A DNA stretch of 39,677 bases from Chloroflexota bacterium (GTDB lineage: Bacteria; Chloroflexota; Dehalococcoidia; UBA2979). The DNA lies in NCBI GenBank assembly GCA_009840945.1, contig VXMU01000027.1, positions 1 to 39,677 on the forward strand, in the 5' to 3' direction. The notes beneath the pieces are model-generated. The model was given only the letters and a program-made list of their open reading frames with translations, did not search any database and was not told where the DNA came from. The first letter of the stretch is position 1. Every line of letters begins with the position of its first letter. The position numbers and the translations under genes are program-made. Below, in pieces: positions 1 to 7,659 of this stretch.

Positions 1-48
<48 letters not shown>

Positions 49-59
49 ACCACCGTGGT

Positions 60-83
60 AGCCGCTGCCATCTGGCAGCGGCT
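60..83 (-). terminator. Hairpin downstream of pyrE, probable terminator
   Basis: A perfect 11-bp inverted repeat (AGCCGCTGCCA / TGGCAGCGGCT) with a 2-nt centre lies 34 nt past the pyrE stop codon on the minus strand. There is no clear U-tract on the minus strand, as the poly-C run is close by. It therefore fits a GC-rich intrinsic-type or Rho-assisted terminator of the lepB-pyrE unit. A second small palindrome (ACCAC C GTGGT, 49-59) follows. Confidence 0.55.
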
Positions 84-117
84 CTGTGTTTCGGGCTTCG
101 AGGACTTCGAGCGGGGC

Positions 118-696
118 TTACGTGACCGTCAGCGGCACGCCGTCGCGGCAGAGCGGGCAGTCGTCCGGTTGGTACGTGGCCAGGTCCAGCACCATCGACG
201 CGTGGAGCGGCAGCCCCTCGAACGCGACGCGCCCCGCAGAGCGGTCGACGAGCACGCCGACGGCGACCGGCTCGCCGCCGGCAATGCGAACCGCCTCGAT
301 GGTGTCGCGCACCGATCCGCCGCTCGTCAGCACGTCGTCCACGACGAGCACGCGCTCGCCGGGCTCGAGGCGAAAGTCGCGCTGGATGCGGCGGCCGGGG
401 CCGTCCGGGTTGCGCTCGGCGATGATCCCGCGCAGCCCGAGCTGGCGGGCCACCTCGTACGCGAGGATGACGCCGCCGGTGGTCGGGCCGACGACCGTGG
501 TCGGTTCCAGCTCGCGGCCCGCCGCGGCGATCGGCCGGCAGGCGTCCTCCGTGTGTCCGGGCCACTGCAACAGGTTGAACTTCTCCATGTAGCGGTCCGA
601 GTGCACGCCCGAGGCGAGTTGGAAGTGCCCTTCCAGCAGCGCGCCCGTCTCGCGGACGGCTGCCAGCACCGTCGGGTTCGACGCGTCGTCGCTCAC
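118..696 (-). CDS. pyrE: Orotate phosphoribosyltransferase
   Basis: 192-residue type I phosphoribosyltransferase that joins orotate to PRPP to make OMP in de novo pyrimidine synthesis (cytosol). The PRPP-binding signature VLVVDDVLTSGGS is at residues 116-128, and the flexible-loop region and an early YMEKFNLLQ segment also fit the family. The C-terminus carries a CPLC motif (about 180-183), which suggests a small metal-binding or structural tail. The start is GTG at 694-696, chosen because GGAGGGGG lies a few bases upstream; the frame stays open further upstream but only as a shadow of lepB. It lies 19 nt behind lepB on the same strand, so the two are probably co-transcribed. Length is normal for the family. 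Confidence 0.93.
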   Translation of the reverse strand: MSDDASNPTVLAAVRETGALLEGHFQLASGVHSDRYMEKFNLLQWPGHTEDACRPIAAAGRELEPTTVVGPTTGGVILAYEVARQLGLRGIIAERNPDGPGRRIQRDFRLEPGERVLVVDDVLTSGGSVRDTIEAVRIAGGEPVAVGVLVDRSAGRVAFEGLPLHASMVLDLATYQPDDCPLCRDGVPLTVT

Positions 697-715
697 CGGG
701 TCACCCCCTCCCGCC

Positions 716-1495
716 TCACTGCATCGAGGGCGCCTCGCGCCCGACGATGCCGGCGCGGTCCACCGGCCAGTAGCGCAGCTCGACGCGGCCGATGATGAAC
801 CTCTGGTCCAGCATCCCCCACGAGTGCGAGTCGTAGGAATTGTTCCGCGCGTCACCCAGCACGAAGACGTGGTTCGGCGGCACCGTCTGCGGTCCGTAGC
901 TGTAGCGCGGGAGGTCGCTGAGATACGGCTCGACGAGGACGACCCCATCGAGGAGCACCTGGCCGTTGGTGACCTCGACGGTCTGGCCGGGCAGAGCGAT
1001 GACGCGCTTGACGAAATCGCGGTCCTGCCCGTGCGGGAACTCGAAGACGATCACGTCGCCGAGCTCGAGCACGCCGAAGGGCCGCCAGTCGTCGGAGCCG
1101 ACCGCGGGCACCCAGCCGAGGTCCCACTCGGAGTACGCCAGCTTGTTCACGATCAGCATCTGGCCGCTGCTGAACGTTGGCTCCATCGAGCCGCCATCGA
1201 CGACGAAGTTCTGCGCGACGCCGCGCACGAGGACGAACATGAGCAGCGCCAGCGCGGCGACCTCGAGCGTGTCGGCGAGCCCCCGCAGGCCCCACGGCCA
1301 GAGGGCGGCGGCCACCGAGGGTGGGCGCGGGCGCTCGACCGTCTCCGGGATCCAGGGATCGAACTCCTCGATGCCGACGTGCGAGAGGTCGAGGAGCGGG
1401 GGTACGAGGCGTCTGGCCGCCGGGGGGACCCCGGCGGCGCGATCGCGTTCCGACGCGTCGGCGTAGCCGCGCTGGGATCCGTCCGAATTGGCCAT
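716..1495 (-). CDS. lepB: Signal peptidase I
   Basis: 259-residue membrane serine protease of family S26 that removes signal peptides from exported proteins. An N-terminal cytoplasmic region of about 70 residues, rich in Pro and Arg, precedes one transmembrane helix (about 74-93). The catalytic Ser is S103 in GGSMEPTF and the general-base Lys is K153 in DFVKRVIALPG; the later GDARNNSYDSHSWG box is also typical. The start is ATG at 1493-1495. No Shine-Dalgarno sequence precedes it, but a TATACT box sits 7 nt upstream, so a leaderless mRNA is possible. The gene precedes pyrE with a 19-nt gap. Confidence 0.95.
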   Translation of the reverse strand: MANSDGSQRGYADASERDRAAGVPPAARRLVPPLLDLSHVGIEEFDPWIPETVERPRPPSVAAALWPWGLRGLADTLEVAALALLMFVLVRGVAQNFVVDGGSMEPTFSSGQMLIVNKLAYSEWDLGWVPAVGSDDWRPFGVLELGDVIVFEFPHGQDRDFVKRVIALPGQTVEVTNGQVLLDGVVLVEPYLSDLPRYSYGPQTVPPNHVFVLGDARNNSYDSHSWGMLDQRFIIGRVELRYWPVDRAGIVGREAPSMQ

Positions 1496-1502
1496 CCCGT
1501 CG

Positions 1503-1530
1503 AGTATAGCCGCGCACCCCGGTGCCGGAA
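1503..1530 (-). promoter_or_regulatory. Candidate promoter of lepB-pyrE
   Basis: On the minus strand TATACT (1503-1508) is preceded after 16 nt by TTCCGG (1525-1530). The -10 ends only 7 nt before the lepB ATG, which would place the transcription start at or next to the start codon. The -35 match is weak; the -10 match is strong. Confidence 0.5.
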
Positions 1531-1558
1531 CCCGCGCGGACAGCGGCGCGGTCGCGCC

Positions 1559-2389
1559 TCACGCGCGCAGGGCAGACCCCAGCGCGTCGATGCGCAGCGA
1601 GGCGGCCGCCGCCACCGCGTTGCGCGCATCGCGCAGCGCCGGGCGCGGGTCCGAGCCGCTCGCGCCGGCGACGGCCTGCGTGAAGGCGGCGTGGATCTCG
1701 GTGCTCACGTTGAGCTTGCGCACCCCCGCCCGGACGCAGTCGCGCAGCGCGTTCGGCTCGACGCCCGAGCCGCCGTGCAGCACCAGCGGCAGGCCGCGCG
1801 TCGCCGCGCGCAGCTCGCGCACCAATGCCACGTCGACGTTGCCCGCCAGCCCGTGCGCCGTACCCACCGAGATGGCGAGCGAGTCGACCTGCGTCTCATC
1901 GACGAAGCGCCGCGCGGCGGCGGGGTCGGTGAGGACGGACTCGGAGGTCGCGACGCCGGGCTCGCGTCCGCCGACGTGGCCGAGCTCGGCCTCGATCGCG
2001 ACGCCGTACTCGATCGCGAGCGCGCCGGCGAGGCGCGTGTCCTGGATGTTGCGGTCGATCGGCGTGGTCGAGCCGTCGAACATCAGCGACGTGAAGCCGG
2101 TCTGGCAGGCCGCGCGCAGCAGCGTGATGTCGGGGCCGTGGTCGAGGTGGACGGCGACCGGCGCATCCGACGCCTGCGCGAGCGCACGCGCCGTCGCCCC
2201 GGCGACCTCGATGCCGCCGAAGTGCTCGATGTTGGAGGGGTTGAACTGGAGCAGGATGGGCGCCCGGCGTGCCTCGGCGGCGTCGATGACGCCGAGGGCG
2301 AGCTCGACGTTGGAGACGTTGAAGCCGGCGACGGCGTAGCCGCCGCGCTCGGCCCGATCCAGCAGCTCCTTGCCTCCGACGAGCGGCAT
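1559..2389 (-). CDS. Class II fructose/tagatose-bisphosphate aldolase family protein
   Basis: 276-residue zinc-dependent class II aldolase (FbaA/GatY type), a cytosolic TIM barrel that cleaves ketose 1,6-bisphosphates to DHAP and glyceraldehyde 3-phosphate. The catalytic Asp and first Zn ligand are D83 and H84 in HLDHG; the other Zn ligands are H179 in GTAHG and H205 in LHGGSG. The RKLNVSTE phosphate-binding segment follows. The start is the ATG at 2387-2389, giving the normal N-terminus MPLVGGKELL, with a GAGGA-like site upstream; the longer open frame upstream is not aldolase-like. The exact sugar (fructose or tagatose) cannot be read from the sequence. A 63-nt gap separates it from lepB. 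Confidence 0.88.
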   Translation of the reverse strand: MPLVGGKELLDRAERGGYAVAGFNVSNVELALGVIDAAEARRAPILLQFNPSNIEHFGGIEVAGATARALAQASDAPVAVHLDHGPDITLLRAACQTGFTSLMFDGSTTPIDRNIQDTRLAGALAIEYGVAIEAELGHVGGREPGVATSESVLTDPAAARRFVDETQVDSLAISVGTAHGLAGNVDVALVRELRAATRGLPLVLHGGSGVEPNALRDCVRAGVRKLNVSTEIHAAFTQAVAGASGSDPRPALRDARNAVAAAASLRIDALGSALRA

Positions 2390-2555
2390 GCGCCGATCCT
2401 CGCACGGGCCGACCGGGAACGGCGAGCCACGTTCGTCGGACGTAGCTTCGGGCTCGCGTATGGTTCCCGACGGACCTCGAGGGTGGGTACGTGCCCGCCA
2501 CCGCATCCCAGACGATCGACTCGCACGTTCGACCCACGAGAGGTGGCTCCCCGGG

Positions 2556-2834
2556 ATGAACCTGCGGTTTCACATCGACCCCGAGACAGACGACCTTCAC
2601 ATCTACCGTCACGGGGTAGAAGAGCACGAGGTAGAAGACGTGCTACGCTCACCTGGAGAGGACAGGCAAGGACGAGAGGACTCGCGGGTCGCTATCGGAC
2701 AGACCGGAGCCGGCCGTTACCTTCGCGTGATTTACAGACGTGACCCGGACAGTGTCTTCGTGATTACCGCCTATGAGTTGATCGGCAAGCCGCTTCTTGC
2801 GTACCGGCGCCGCATGCGGAGGCGAAGCAGATGA
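2556..2834 (+). CDS. DUF4258-like putative toxin of a TA pair
   Basis: 92-residue basic protein resembling the DUF4258 / BrnT-like group: an HIYRHGVEEHEVEDVL segment, then RYLRVIYRR and VITAYEL strands and an arginine-rich C-terminus. These small folds are related to RelE-type ribonucleases and are commonly toxins. The start is the ATG at 2556, where the family-like sequence begins; GAGAGG lies upstream. The frame stays open upstream into the region divergent to the aldolase, but that part looks non-coding. The downstream gene overlaps by ATGA, the usual arrangement of toxin-antitoxin pairs. Toxicity is inferred from family and context only. Confidence 0.7.
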   Translation: MNLRFHIDPETDDLHIYRHGVEEHEVEDVLRSPGEDRQGREDSRVAIGQTGAGRYLRVIYRRDPDSVFVITAYELIGKPLLAYRRRMRRRSR

Positions 2835-3073
2835 GCGATACGGCCAACAGGTTTCCGCCCGGGTGGGATGAAGCGCGCGTTCGCGCCGTCATCGAGCATT
2901 ACGAGTCACAGACGGAGGACGAGGCGGTGGCGGAGGACGAGGCCGCCTTCGAGGCCGAGGGGCACACCGTGATGGTGATCCCCACCGACCTGGTCCCTGC
3001 CGTGAGGGCGCTCCTGTCTGAGTCCCCCGATCCCGCGTCCGCTCCCGCACCCGCAGTCGCCGACGGGCAGTAG
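2831..3073 (+). CDS. Small acidic putative antitoxin
   Basis: 80-residue acidic protein that starts with the ATG overlapping the stop of the DUF4258-like gene (ATGA). It begins FPPGWDEARVRAVIEHYE, continues with a run of Glu/Asp/Ala (TEDEAVAEDEAAFEAEG), and has a VMVIPTDLVPAVRALL segment before a Pro/Ala tail. I recognise this layout from small partner proteins found beside DUF4258-type genes, but I do not know a named family. The acidic character opposite a basic partner supports an antitoxin role. There is no visible DNA-binding motif. Confidence 0.65.
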   Translation: MSDTANRFPPGWDEARVRAVIEHYESQTEDEAVAEDEAAFEAEGHTVMVIPTDLVPAVRALLSESPDPASAPAPAVADGQ

Positions 3074-3197
3074 AGGCGCGATCGGCAGGCCTCCGTCTAC
3101 CGGTCACAACCAAGTCGAATGTTCGCTATGCACCAGGTGTGGGCCCGCCAACGGGCCTTGCAGCCTCATCCGCGGAAGCGTGAATAGGGTGATACAC

Positions 3198-3662
3198 ATG
3201 GCCGGCAAGGCATCCAGGAAGTCGAAGCAGGCCGGGGAGCAGCCCGTCGGCGGGGTGCGGCTCCTCTCGGGCGGCAACCCGCAGATCCCGAAGGGCGACG
3301 GCGACGAGCCGGTGCAGGCGTACATCGCGGCCATGCCGGAGTGGAAGAGCGACCTGGGGCGTCGGCTCGACGACCTCATCGTGCGGGAGGTGCCGGACGT
3401 CCGGAAGGCCGTGCGGTGGAACTCGCCGTGGTACGGCGTCGAGGGCGCGGGGTGGTTCGCGAGCTACCACGTCTTCACCCGCTACGTGAAGGTCACCTTC
3501 CTCAACGGCGCCTCGCTCGACCCGCCCCCGCCCGGCTCCGGCAAGGACCCGGACTCACGCTGGGTCGACATCCACGAGGACGAGCTCGACGAGGAGCAGA
3601 TGGCCGAGTGGGTCCGGCAGGCAGCAGCCCTGCCCGGCTGGGACGGGTTCGATACGCTGTAG
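3198..3662 (+). CDS. DUF1801 domain protein
   Basis: 154-residue protein with a DUF1801 (YdhG-like) domain, an alpha/beta fold of uncertain function related to small frataxin-like iron chaperones. The N-terminal 35 residues are basic and probably flexible. The domain runs from VQAYIAAMPEW through RRLDDLIVREVPDVRKAVRWNSPWYG to YVKVTFLNG and a C-terminal helix. Three in-frame starts exist (GTG 3180, GTG 3189, ATG 3198); ATG 3198 has AGGGTG at good spacing. It stands alone between the TA pair and the divergent gene at 3775-4518. No substrate or partner can be named. Confidence 0.85.
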   Translation: MAGKASRKSKQAGEQPVGGVRLLSGGNPQIPKGDGDEPVQAYIAAMPEWKSDLGRRLDDLIVREVPDVRKAVRWNSPWYGVEGAGWFASYHVFTRYVKVTFLNGASLDPPPPGSGKDPDSRWVDIHEDELDEEQMAEWVRQAAALPGWDGFDTL

Positions 3663-3774
3663 TTCCCATGCCGCCAATCGTCCCGCGACGGGCACTTCCG
3701 GAGCGCGGGCTGCAGGTGCTCCTCCTCGGGCGGGCGCAAGACTAACCGCTCAGCTCCGAGAATCGTGTGGGAAG

Positions 3775-4518
3775 CTAGGTGGCCGCCGGTACGTACAGCG
3801 CGTTCAGACCCCTAAACCGGGGAGGCTTGGGAGACTGGTCGGAGCGTTGGAGCCGATCTGACTGATCGCGGTCCCACGACTGGATCCACTCTCTCAGGTC
3901 GGTGTGCGGTACACCGGGTCGCAAGAGATCACTAGATCCGATGGAACTTTGTGCACCAAAGTACTCTCGCGCGTTGATAGTCTCAGGGATGACCTCCGGC
4001 GAGTGCACAAGTGCTGTCACGCCCCCCGGTTCTCGTATCAACTCCACGGTGTGTCGCCCGGAGAGTGGTCGCGGTGGAGCGATCAGTTCATCGAACGGGA
4101 TCGATGCCGCGCGGACGAGCCAAGTATCTTGGGCCAGTTCAGGGGCGTGCTGCGTTGCCTTATCCCAAAGGCTGTAGAGCGGAAATACGTAATACACCGA
4201 CTGCGGGTGGTCTTCTGCGAGCTGAAAGAGCGCGTCGTGCTGCCGCTCGTTAATGCTGAACTTGTAGAGATAGTCCACCGTTGACGTCGGCCAGGGCGCC
4301 TTGAACTGCAGCATGAGGGCGTGACCGGGGCCGACATTCTCGATGAGCTCGTCGAGTCCCGCGTGGCGTTCTTGCCTCTGGGTAAGGCCAAGCCACAAGG
4401 CCCGCTCGCAGCCAGGCCACGCCCGAATGTGCCGCAGGAGCTCAGCGCAGACGTTCAACTCCAAGGTCTTCTCGGATACCTGCCTGCCCGGACCTGCAAT
4501 CGGGTGAACTCCAACCAC
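3775..4518 (-). CDS. Uncharacterised protein with Mrr-like PD-(D/E)xK motif
   Basis: 247-residue soluble protein I cannot assign to a named family. Near the N-terminus an acidic helix (SEKTLELNVCAELL) is followed by ERHAGLDELI, then a hydrophobic strand ending in LQFKAP. This E...GxD...QxK layout is what Mrr-type restriction endonuclease folds show, so a nuclease role is possible. The rest has no repeats, signal or membrane segment. The start is GTG 4516-4518 because GGAGG sits upstream with good spacing. Base composition is clearly lower in GC than the neighbouring ribD, which suggests transfer. It is divergent to ribD with a 100-bp gap. Confidence 0.65.
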   Translation of the reverse strand: MVGVHPIAGPGRQVSEKTLELNVCAELLRHIRAWPGCERALWLGLTQRQERHAGLDELIENVGPGHALMLQFKAPWPTSTVDYLYKFSINERQHDALFQLAEDHPQSVYYVFPLYSLWDKATQHAPELAQDTWLVRAASIPFDELIAPPRPLSGRHTVELIREPGGVTALVHSPEVIPETINAREYFGAQSSIGSSDLLRPGVPHTDLREWIQSWDRDQSDRLQRSDQSPKPPRFRGLNALYVPAAT

Positions 4519-4618
4519 CGTGCCGCCTCCATCCCAACAGTACTCCCTTCCGCAGCGGGGCGTCATGCGCCCGCGGCTGAGGGGCCGCGGGGTATCCTCG
4601 CCACCGAGGGGGTTCGAC

Positions 4619-5725
4619 GTGCCCGCATCCGACTTCATGACGGCCGCGCTCGCCCAGGCGCGGAGCGCGCTCGGCTGGACCTCGCCGAACCCCGCCGTCG
4701 GCGCGGTCGTGGTGCGCGACGGGGAGATCGTCGGCGCGGGGCACACGCAGCCCCCCGGCGGCAACCACGCCGAGGTCGAGGCGCTCGCCGACGCGGGCGA
4801 GCAGGCGCGGGGCGCGACCGTGTTCGTCACGCTCGAGCCCTGCGCCCACCACGGCCGCACACCCCCCTGCATCGACGCGCTGATCGAAGCGGGCGTCGCC
4901 GCCGTCCGCTACGCGGTCGCCGACCCCGACCCCAACGTCTCCGGCGCGGGTCACCGGCTGCTCGAAGAGGCCGGCATCGCCGTGGAGGCGGGCGACGGGG
5001 CCGAGGAGGCCTCGGCGGCCATGGAGGGCTACCTGCACCACCGCCGCACCGGGCGGCCGTTCGTGATCGTGAAGTACGCCGCCTCTCTCGACGGGCGTAT
5101 CGCCGCCGCCTCGGGCGACTCGCGGTGGGTCTCGGGACCCGAGACGTTGGAGTGGGCGCACCGCCACCGCCCGCACCTCGACGCCATCGTCGTCGGCTCC
5201 AACACCGTCGTGGTCGACGACCCGCAGCTGACCGCCCGGCCGGGCGGCACGACCGAGGGCGTGCCGCAGCCCCTGCGTGTGGTCGTCGACTCGCGCGGGC
5301 GGGTGCCGGACAGCGCGCGCGTGCTCGAAGGCCCGTTCCCCACGCTCATCGCCACGACCGGGTCCTCCGACGCGGCCTGGCGCGAGCGCATGACGGCGCG
5401 CGGCGCCGAGGTCGCCGTGCTCCCCGCCGACGACGCACGGGTCGACCTCTCGGCGCTCCTCGATGCGCTCGAGGCGCGCGGGGCGCTGACCGTGCTGTTC
5501 GAGGGCGGCGGGGTGCTGCTCGGCTCGCTGTTCGACCGGCGGCTCGTCGACAAGGTGCACGCCGTGATCGCCCCGCTCGTCATCGGCGCGTTCGACGCGC
5601 CCTCGGCCGTGGCGGGGCGCGGGGTGGACCGCATGGCGCAGGCGCCGCGCCTGCGCGACGTGACGGTGGAGCGCCTGGGCGAGGACACGCTGATCACCGG
5701 CTACCCGGTCTGGCCCGAGGACTGA
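4619..5725 (+). CDS. ribD: Bifunctional diaminohydroxyphosphoribosylaminopyrimidine deaminase / reductase
   Basis: 368-residue two-domain enzyme for the second and third steps of riboflavin synthesis: zinc-dependent deamination, then NADPH-dependent reduction of the ribosyl side chain. The deaminase domain (about 1-145) shows the zinc site H50-A-E52 and C75-AHHGRTPP-C84. The reductase domain (about 150-365) shows KYAASLDGRIA and IVVGSNTVVVDDPQLTAR. The start is GTG 4619, preceded by GAGGGGG; earlier in-frame ATGs at 4520 and later would add a non-homologous extension. First gene of ribD-ribE-ribBA-ribH. I found no FMN riboswitch in the leader. Confidence 0.95.
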   Translation: MPASDFMTAALAQARSALGWTSPNPAVGAVVVRDGEIVGAGHTQPPGGNHAEVEALADAGEQARGATVFVTLEPCAHHGRTPPCIDALIEAGVAAVRYAVADPDPNVSGAGHRLLEEAGIAVEAGDGAEEASAAMEGYLHHRRTGRPFVIVKYAASLDGRIAAASGDSRWVSGPETLEWAHRHRPHLDAIVVGSNTVVVDDPQLTARPGGTTEGVPQPLRVVVDSRGRVPDSARVLEGPFPTLIATTGSSDAAWRERMTARGAEVAVLPADDARVDLSALLDALEARGALTVLFEGGGVLLGSLFDRRLVDKVHAVIAPLVIGAFDAPSAVAGRGVDRMAQAPRLRDVTVERLGEDTLITGYPVWPED

Positions 5726-5784
5726 GCCGCGCACACCGGGCCGAGTCGCGATACGCTTACGGGCACGGCGGCGGAGGGGTGCGC

Positions 5785-6390
5785 ATGTTCACCGGAATCA
5801 TCGAAGAGGTCGGCACCGTGCGCTCGCGCGTGGGCGGCGAGCTTGTGATCGAGTGCTCCGAGATCAACGAGGACACCCAGCTCGGTGACTCCATCGCCAT
5901 CAACGGCGTCGACCTCACCGTACGGTCCATGGACGACCACTCGATGACGTTCGACGTGATGCCGGAGACGTTCCGGCGCTCCAACCTCGGCGACTCCCAG
6001 GCCGGCGACCGCGTCAACCTCGAACGCTCCGTGCGGCCGATGGACCGGCTCTCCGGGCACATCGTGCGCGGCGTGGTGGAGACGACGTGCGAGCTGGTGA
6101 GCATGACGCCCGAGGCGGACGCGCTCATCGTCCGCTACCGGCCCGATCCCGACTACCTGCAGTACGTGCTGATGAAGGGGCCGGTGTGCCTCGACGGCGC
6201 CTCGCTGACCGTGATGGCGAAGGACGAGGACACCTTCTCCGTCTCGCTCGTCCAGTACACGCAGGAGCACACGAACCTGACGAGCCGCAAGCCGGGTGAT
6301 AGCATCAACCTCGAGACCGACATCATCGCCCGGTACATCGAGCAACTCCTGGACGCCCGTTCGGCCGGGAGCACCGGGAGCACCTCGTGA
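5785..6390 (+). CDS. ribE: Riboflavin synthase alpha chain (with substitutions at conserved sites)
   Basis: 201-residue protein with the two tandem lumazine-binding barrels of riboflavin synthase, which dismutates two 6,7-dimethyl-8-ribityllumazine molecules to riboflavin. The N-terminal MFTGIIEE, PETFRRSNLG, GDRVNLER and second-barrel DGASLTV / GDSINLETD boxes are present. Two positions conserved in E. coli differ: the NG(C)CLTV box reads NGVDLTV (Cys48 to Asp), and GGHxxSGH reads SGHIVRGV, so the second His (His102) is Val. The start is ATG 5785 with GGAGGGG. It overlaps ribBA by 4 nt. A Ser/Gly/Thr tail ends the protein. Confidence 0.9.
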   Translation: MFTGIIEEVGTVRSRVGGELVIECSEINEDTQLGDSIAINGVDLTVRSMDDHSMTFDVMPETFRRSNLGDSQAGDRVNLERSVRPMDRLSGHIVRGVVETTCELVSMTPEADALIVRYRPDPDYLQYVLMKGPVCLDGASLTVMAKDEDTFSVSLVQYTQEHTNLTSRKPGDSINLETDIIARYIEQLLDARSAGSTGSTS

Positions 6391-7658
6391 CCGACCAACC
6401 GACCGCAACGGCGAACGACACCACCGACGCGGCAAGCCTCGGCGAGCGCGACGTCGTCGAGGTGCCCGAGGCGATCGAGGAGTTCCGCCTCGGCCGCCCG
6501 ATCATCATCGTGGACGACGAGGACCGCGAGAACGAAGGCGACGTCTGCTACCCGGCGGACGTCGTCGACGCCGACGCGATCAATTTCATGGCGATGCACG
6601 CCCGCGGGCTGATCTGCATGGCGATGACGGGCGAGCGCCTGGACGCGCTGGGCATCCCGCAGATGACCTCGGACAACACCGCGCCACTCGGCACCGCGTT
6701 CACCGTCAGCGTCGAGGCGGCCACCGGCGTGACGACGGGCATCTCGGCCGCCGACCGCGCGCGCACCGTGCAGGTGCTCGCAGATCCCAACTCGCGCCCC
6801 GAAGACCTCACCCAGCCCGGCCACATGTTCCCGCTACGGGCGCGCGAGGGCGGCGTGCTGGTGCGCGCCGGGCAGACGGAGGCGTCGGTCGACCTCGCGA
6901 AGCTCGCTGGGCGCACGCCGGCGTCGGTGATCTGCGAGGTGATGAGCGAGGACGGCACGATGGCGCGGATGCCGACCCTCGTCGAGTTCGCCGCCGAGCA
7001 CAACCTCAAGATCGTCACGGTCAACGACCTCATCAAGTACCGCCTGCGCGTCGACTCGCTCATCGAGCGGGTGAGCGAGACCGAGCTGCCGACGGCGCAC
7101 GGAGTATTCACCGCCATCCACTTCAGCACGCTCATCGACGAGAAGGTGCACGTCGCGATCGTGATGGGCGACGTCGAGACCGACGAGCCGGTGCTCGTGC
7201 GCGTGCACGACCAGTGCGTGACCGGCGACGTGTTCGGCTCGCACCGCTGCGACTGCGGCGAGCAACTGGACGAGGCGATCCGCCGCGTCGCCGTCGAGGG
7301 CCGGGGCATCGTGCTCTACATGGACCAGGAGGGGCGCGGCATCGGCCTGCACAACAAGATCCGCGCCTACCAACTGCAGGACCGCGGCATGGACACCGTC
7401 GAGGCCAACGAGGCGCTCGGCCTCCCGGCCGACAACCGCGAGTACGGCATCGGCATGCAGATCCTCGTGAACCTCGGCGTCAACCAGATGCGGCTGATGA
7501 CGAACAACCCGGTGAAGCGCTCCGGCCTGGAGGGCTTCGGGCTGGAGATCGTGGAGCGCGTCCCGATCGAGATGGCGCCTAACCCGCACAACGAGGGCTA
7601 CCTGCGCACCAAGCGGGAGCGCATGGGGCACCTCCTCGAATCCGAGGAGTTGGACTAG
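6387..7658 (+). CDS. ribBA: Bifunctional DHBP synthase / GTP cyclohydrolase II (RibB metal His replaced by Gln)
   Basis: 423-residue fusion that starts both branches of riboflavin synthesis. The RibB half (about 25-225) makes 3,4-dihydroxy-2-butanone 4-phosphate from ribulose 5-phosphate: DDEDRENEGD (metal Glu = E48), GHMFPLRAREGG. The family GHTEA box, whose His is a metal ligand in E. coli, reads GQTEA here (Q163, codon CAG). The RibA half (about 228-418) has zinc cysteines C277, C288 and C290 and the DQEGRGIGL and TNNPVK boxes. The start is GTG 6387, overlapping the ribE stop (GTGA). The stop is one base before ribH. The RibB activity is uncertain because of Q163. Confidence 0.94.
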   Translation: MTDQPTATANDTTDAASLGERDVVEVPEAIEEFRLGRPIIIVDDEDRENEGDVCYPADVVDADAINFMAMHARGLICMAMTGERLDALGIPQMTSDNTAPLGTAFTVSVEAATGVTTGISAADRARTVQVLADPNSRPEDLTQPGHMFPLRAREGGVLVRAGQTEASVDLAKLAGRTPASVICEVMSEDGTMARMPTLVEFAAEHNLKIVTVNDLIKYRLRVDSLIERVSETELPTAHGVFTAIHFSTLIDEKVHVAIVMGDVETDEPVLVRVHDQCVTGDVFGSHRCDCGEQLDEAIRRVAVEGRGIVLYMDQEGRGIGLHNKIRAYQLQDRGMDTVEANEALGLPADNREYGIGMQILVNLGVNQMRLMTNNPVKRSGLEGFGLEIVERVPIEMAPNPHNEGYLRTKRERMGHLLESEELD

Positions 7659-7659
7659 C

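Noticed and set aside
824-2743. Plus-strand open frame of 639 codons across lepB and the aldolase
   Set aside because: Low-complexity Arg/Asp/Ala product; the minus strand holds two clear enzymes with all catalytic residues.
3180-3197. GTG 3180 or 3189 as start of the DUF1801 gene
   Set aside because: Possible, but ATG 3198 has the better-placed AGGGTG; the difference is only six residues.
4321-5784. Possible N-terminal extension of ribE reading through ribD in another frame
   Set aside because: The upstream part is Arg-rich shadow sequence; ATG 5785 has a GGAGGGG site and gives the standard MFTGII start.
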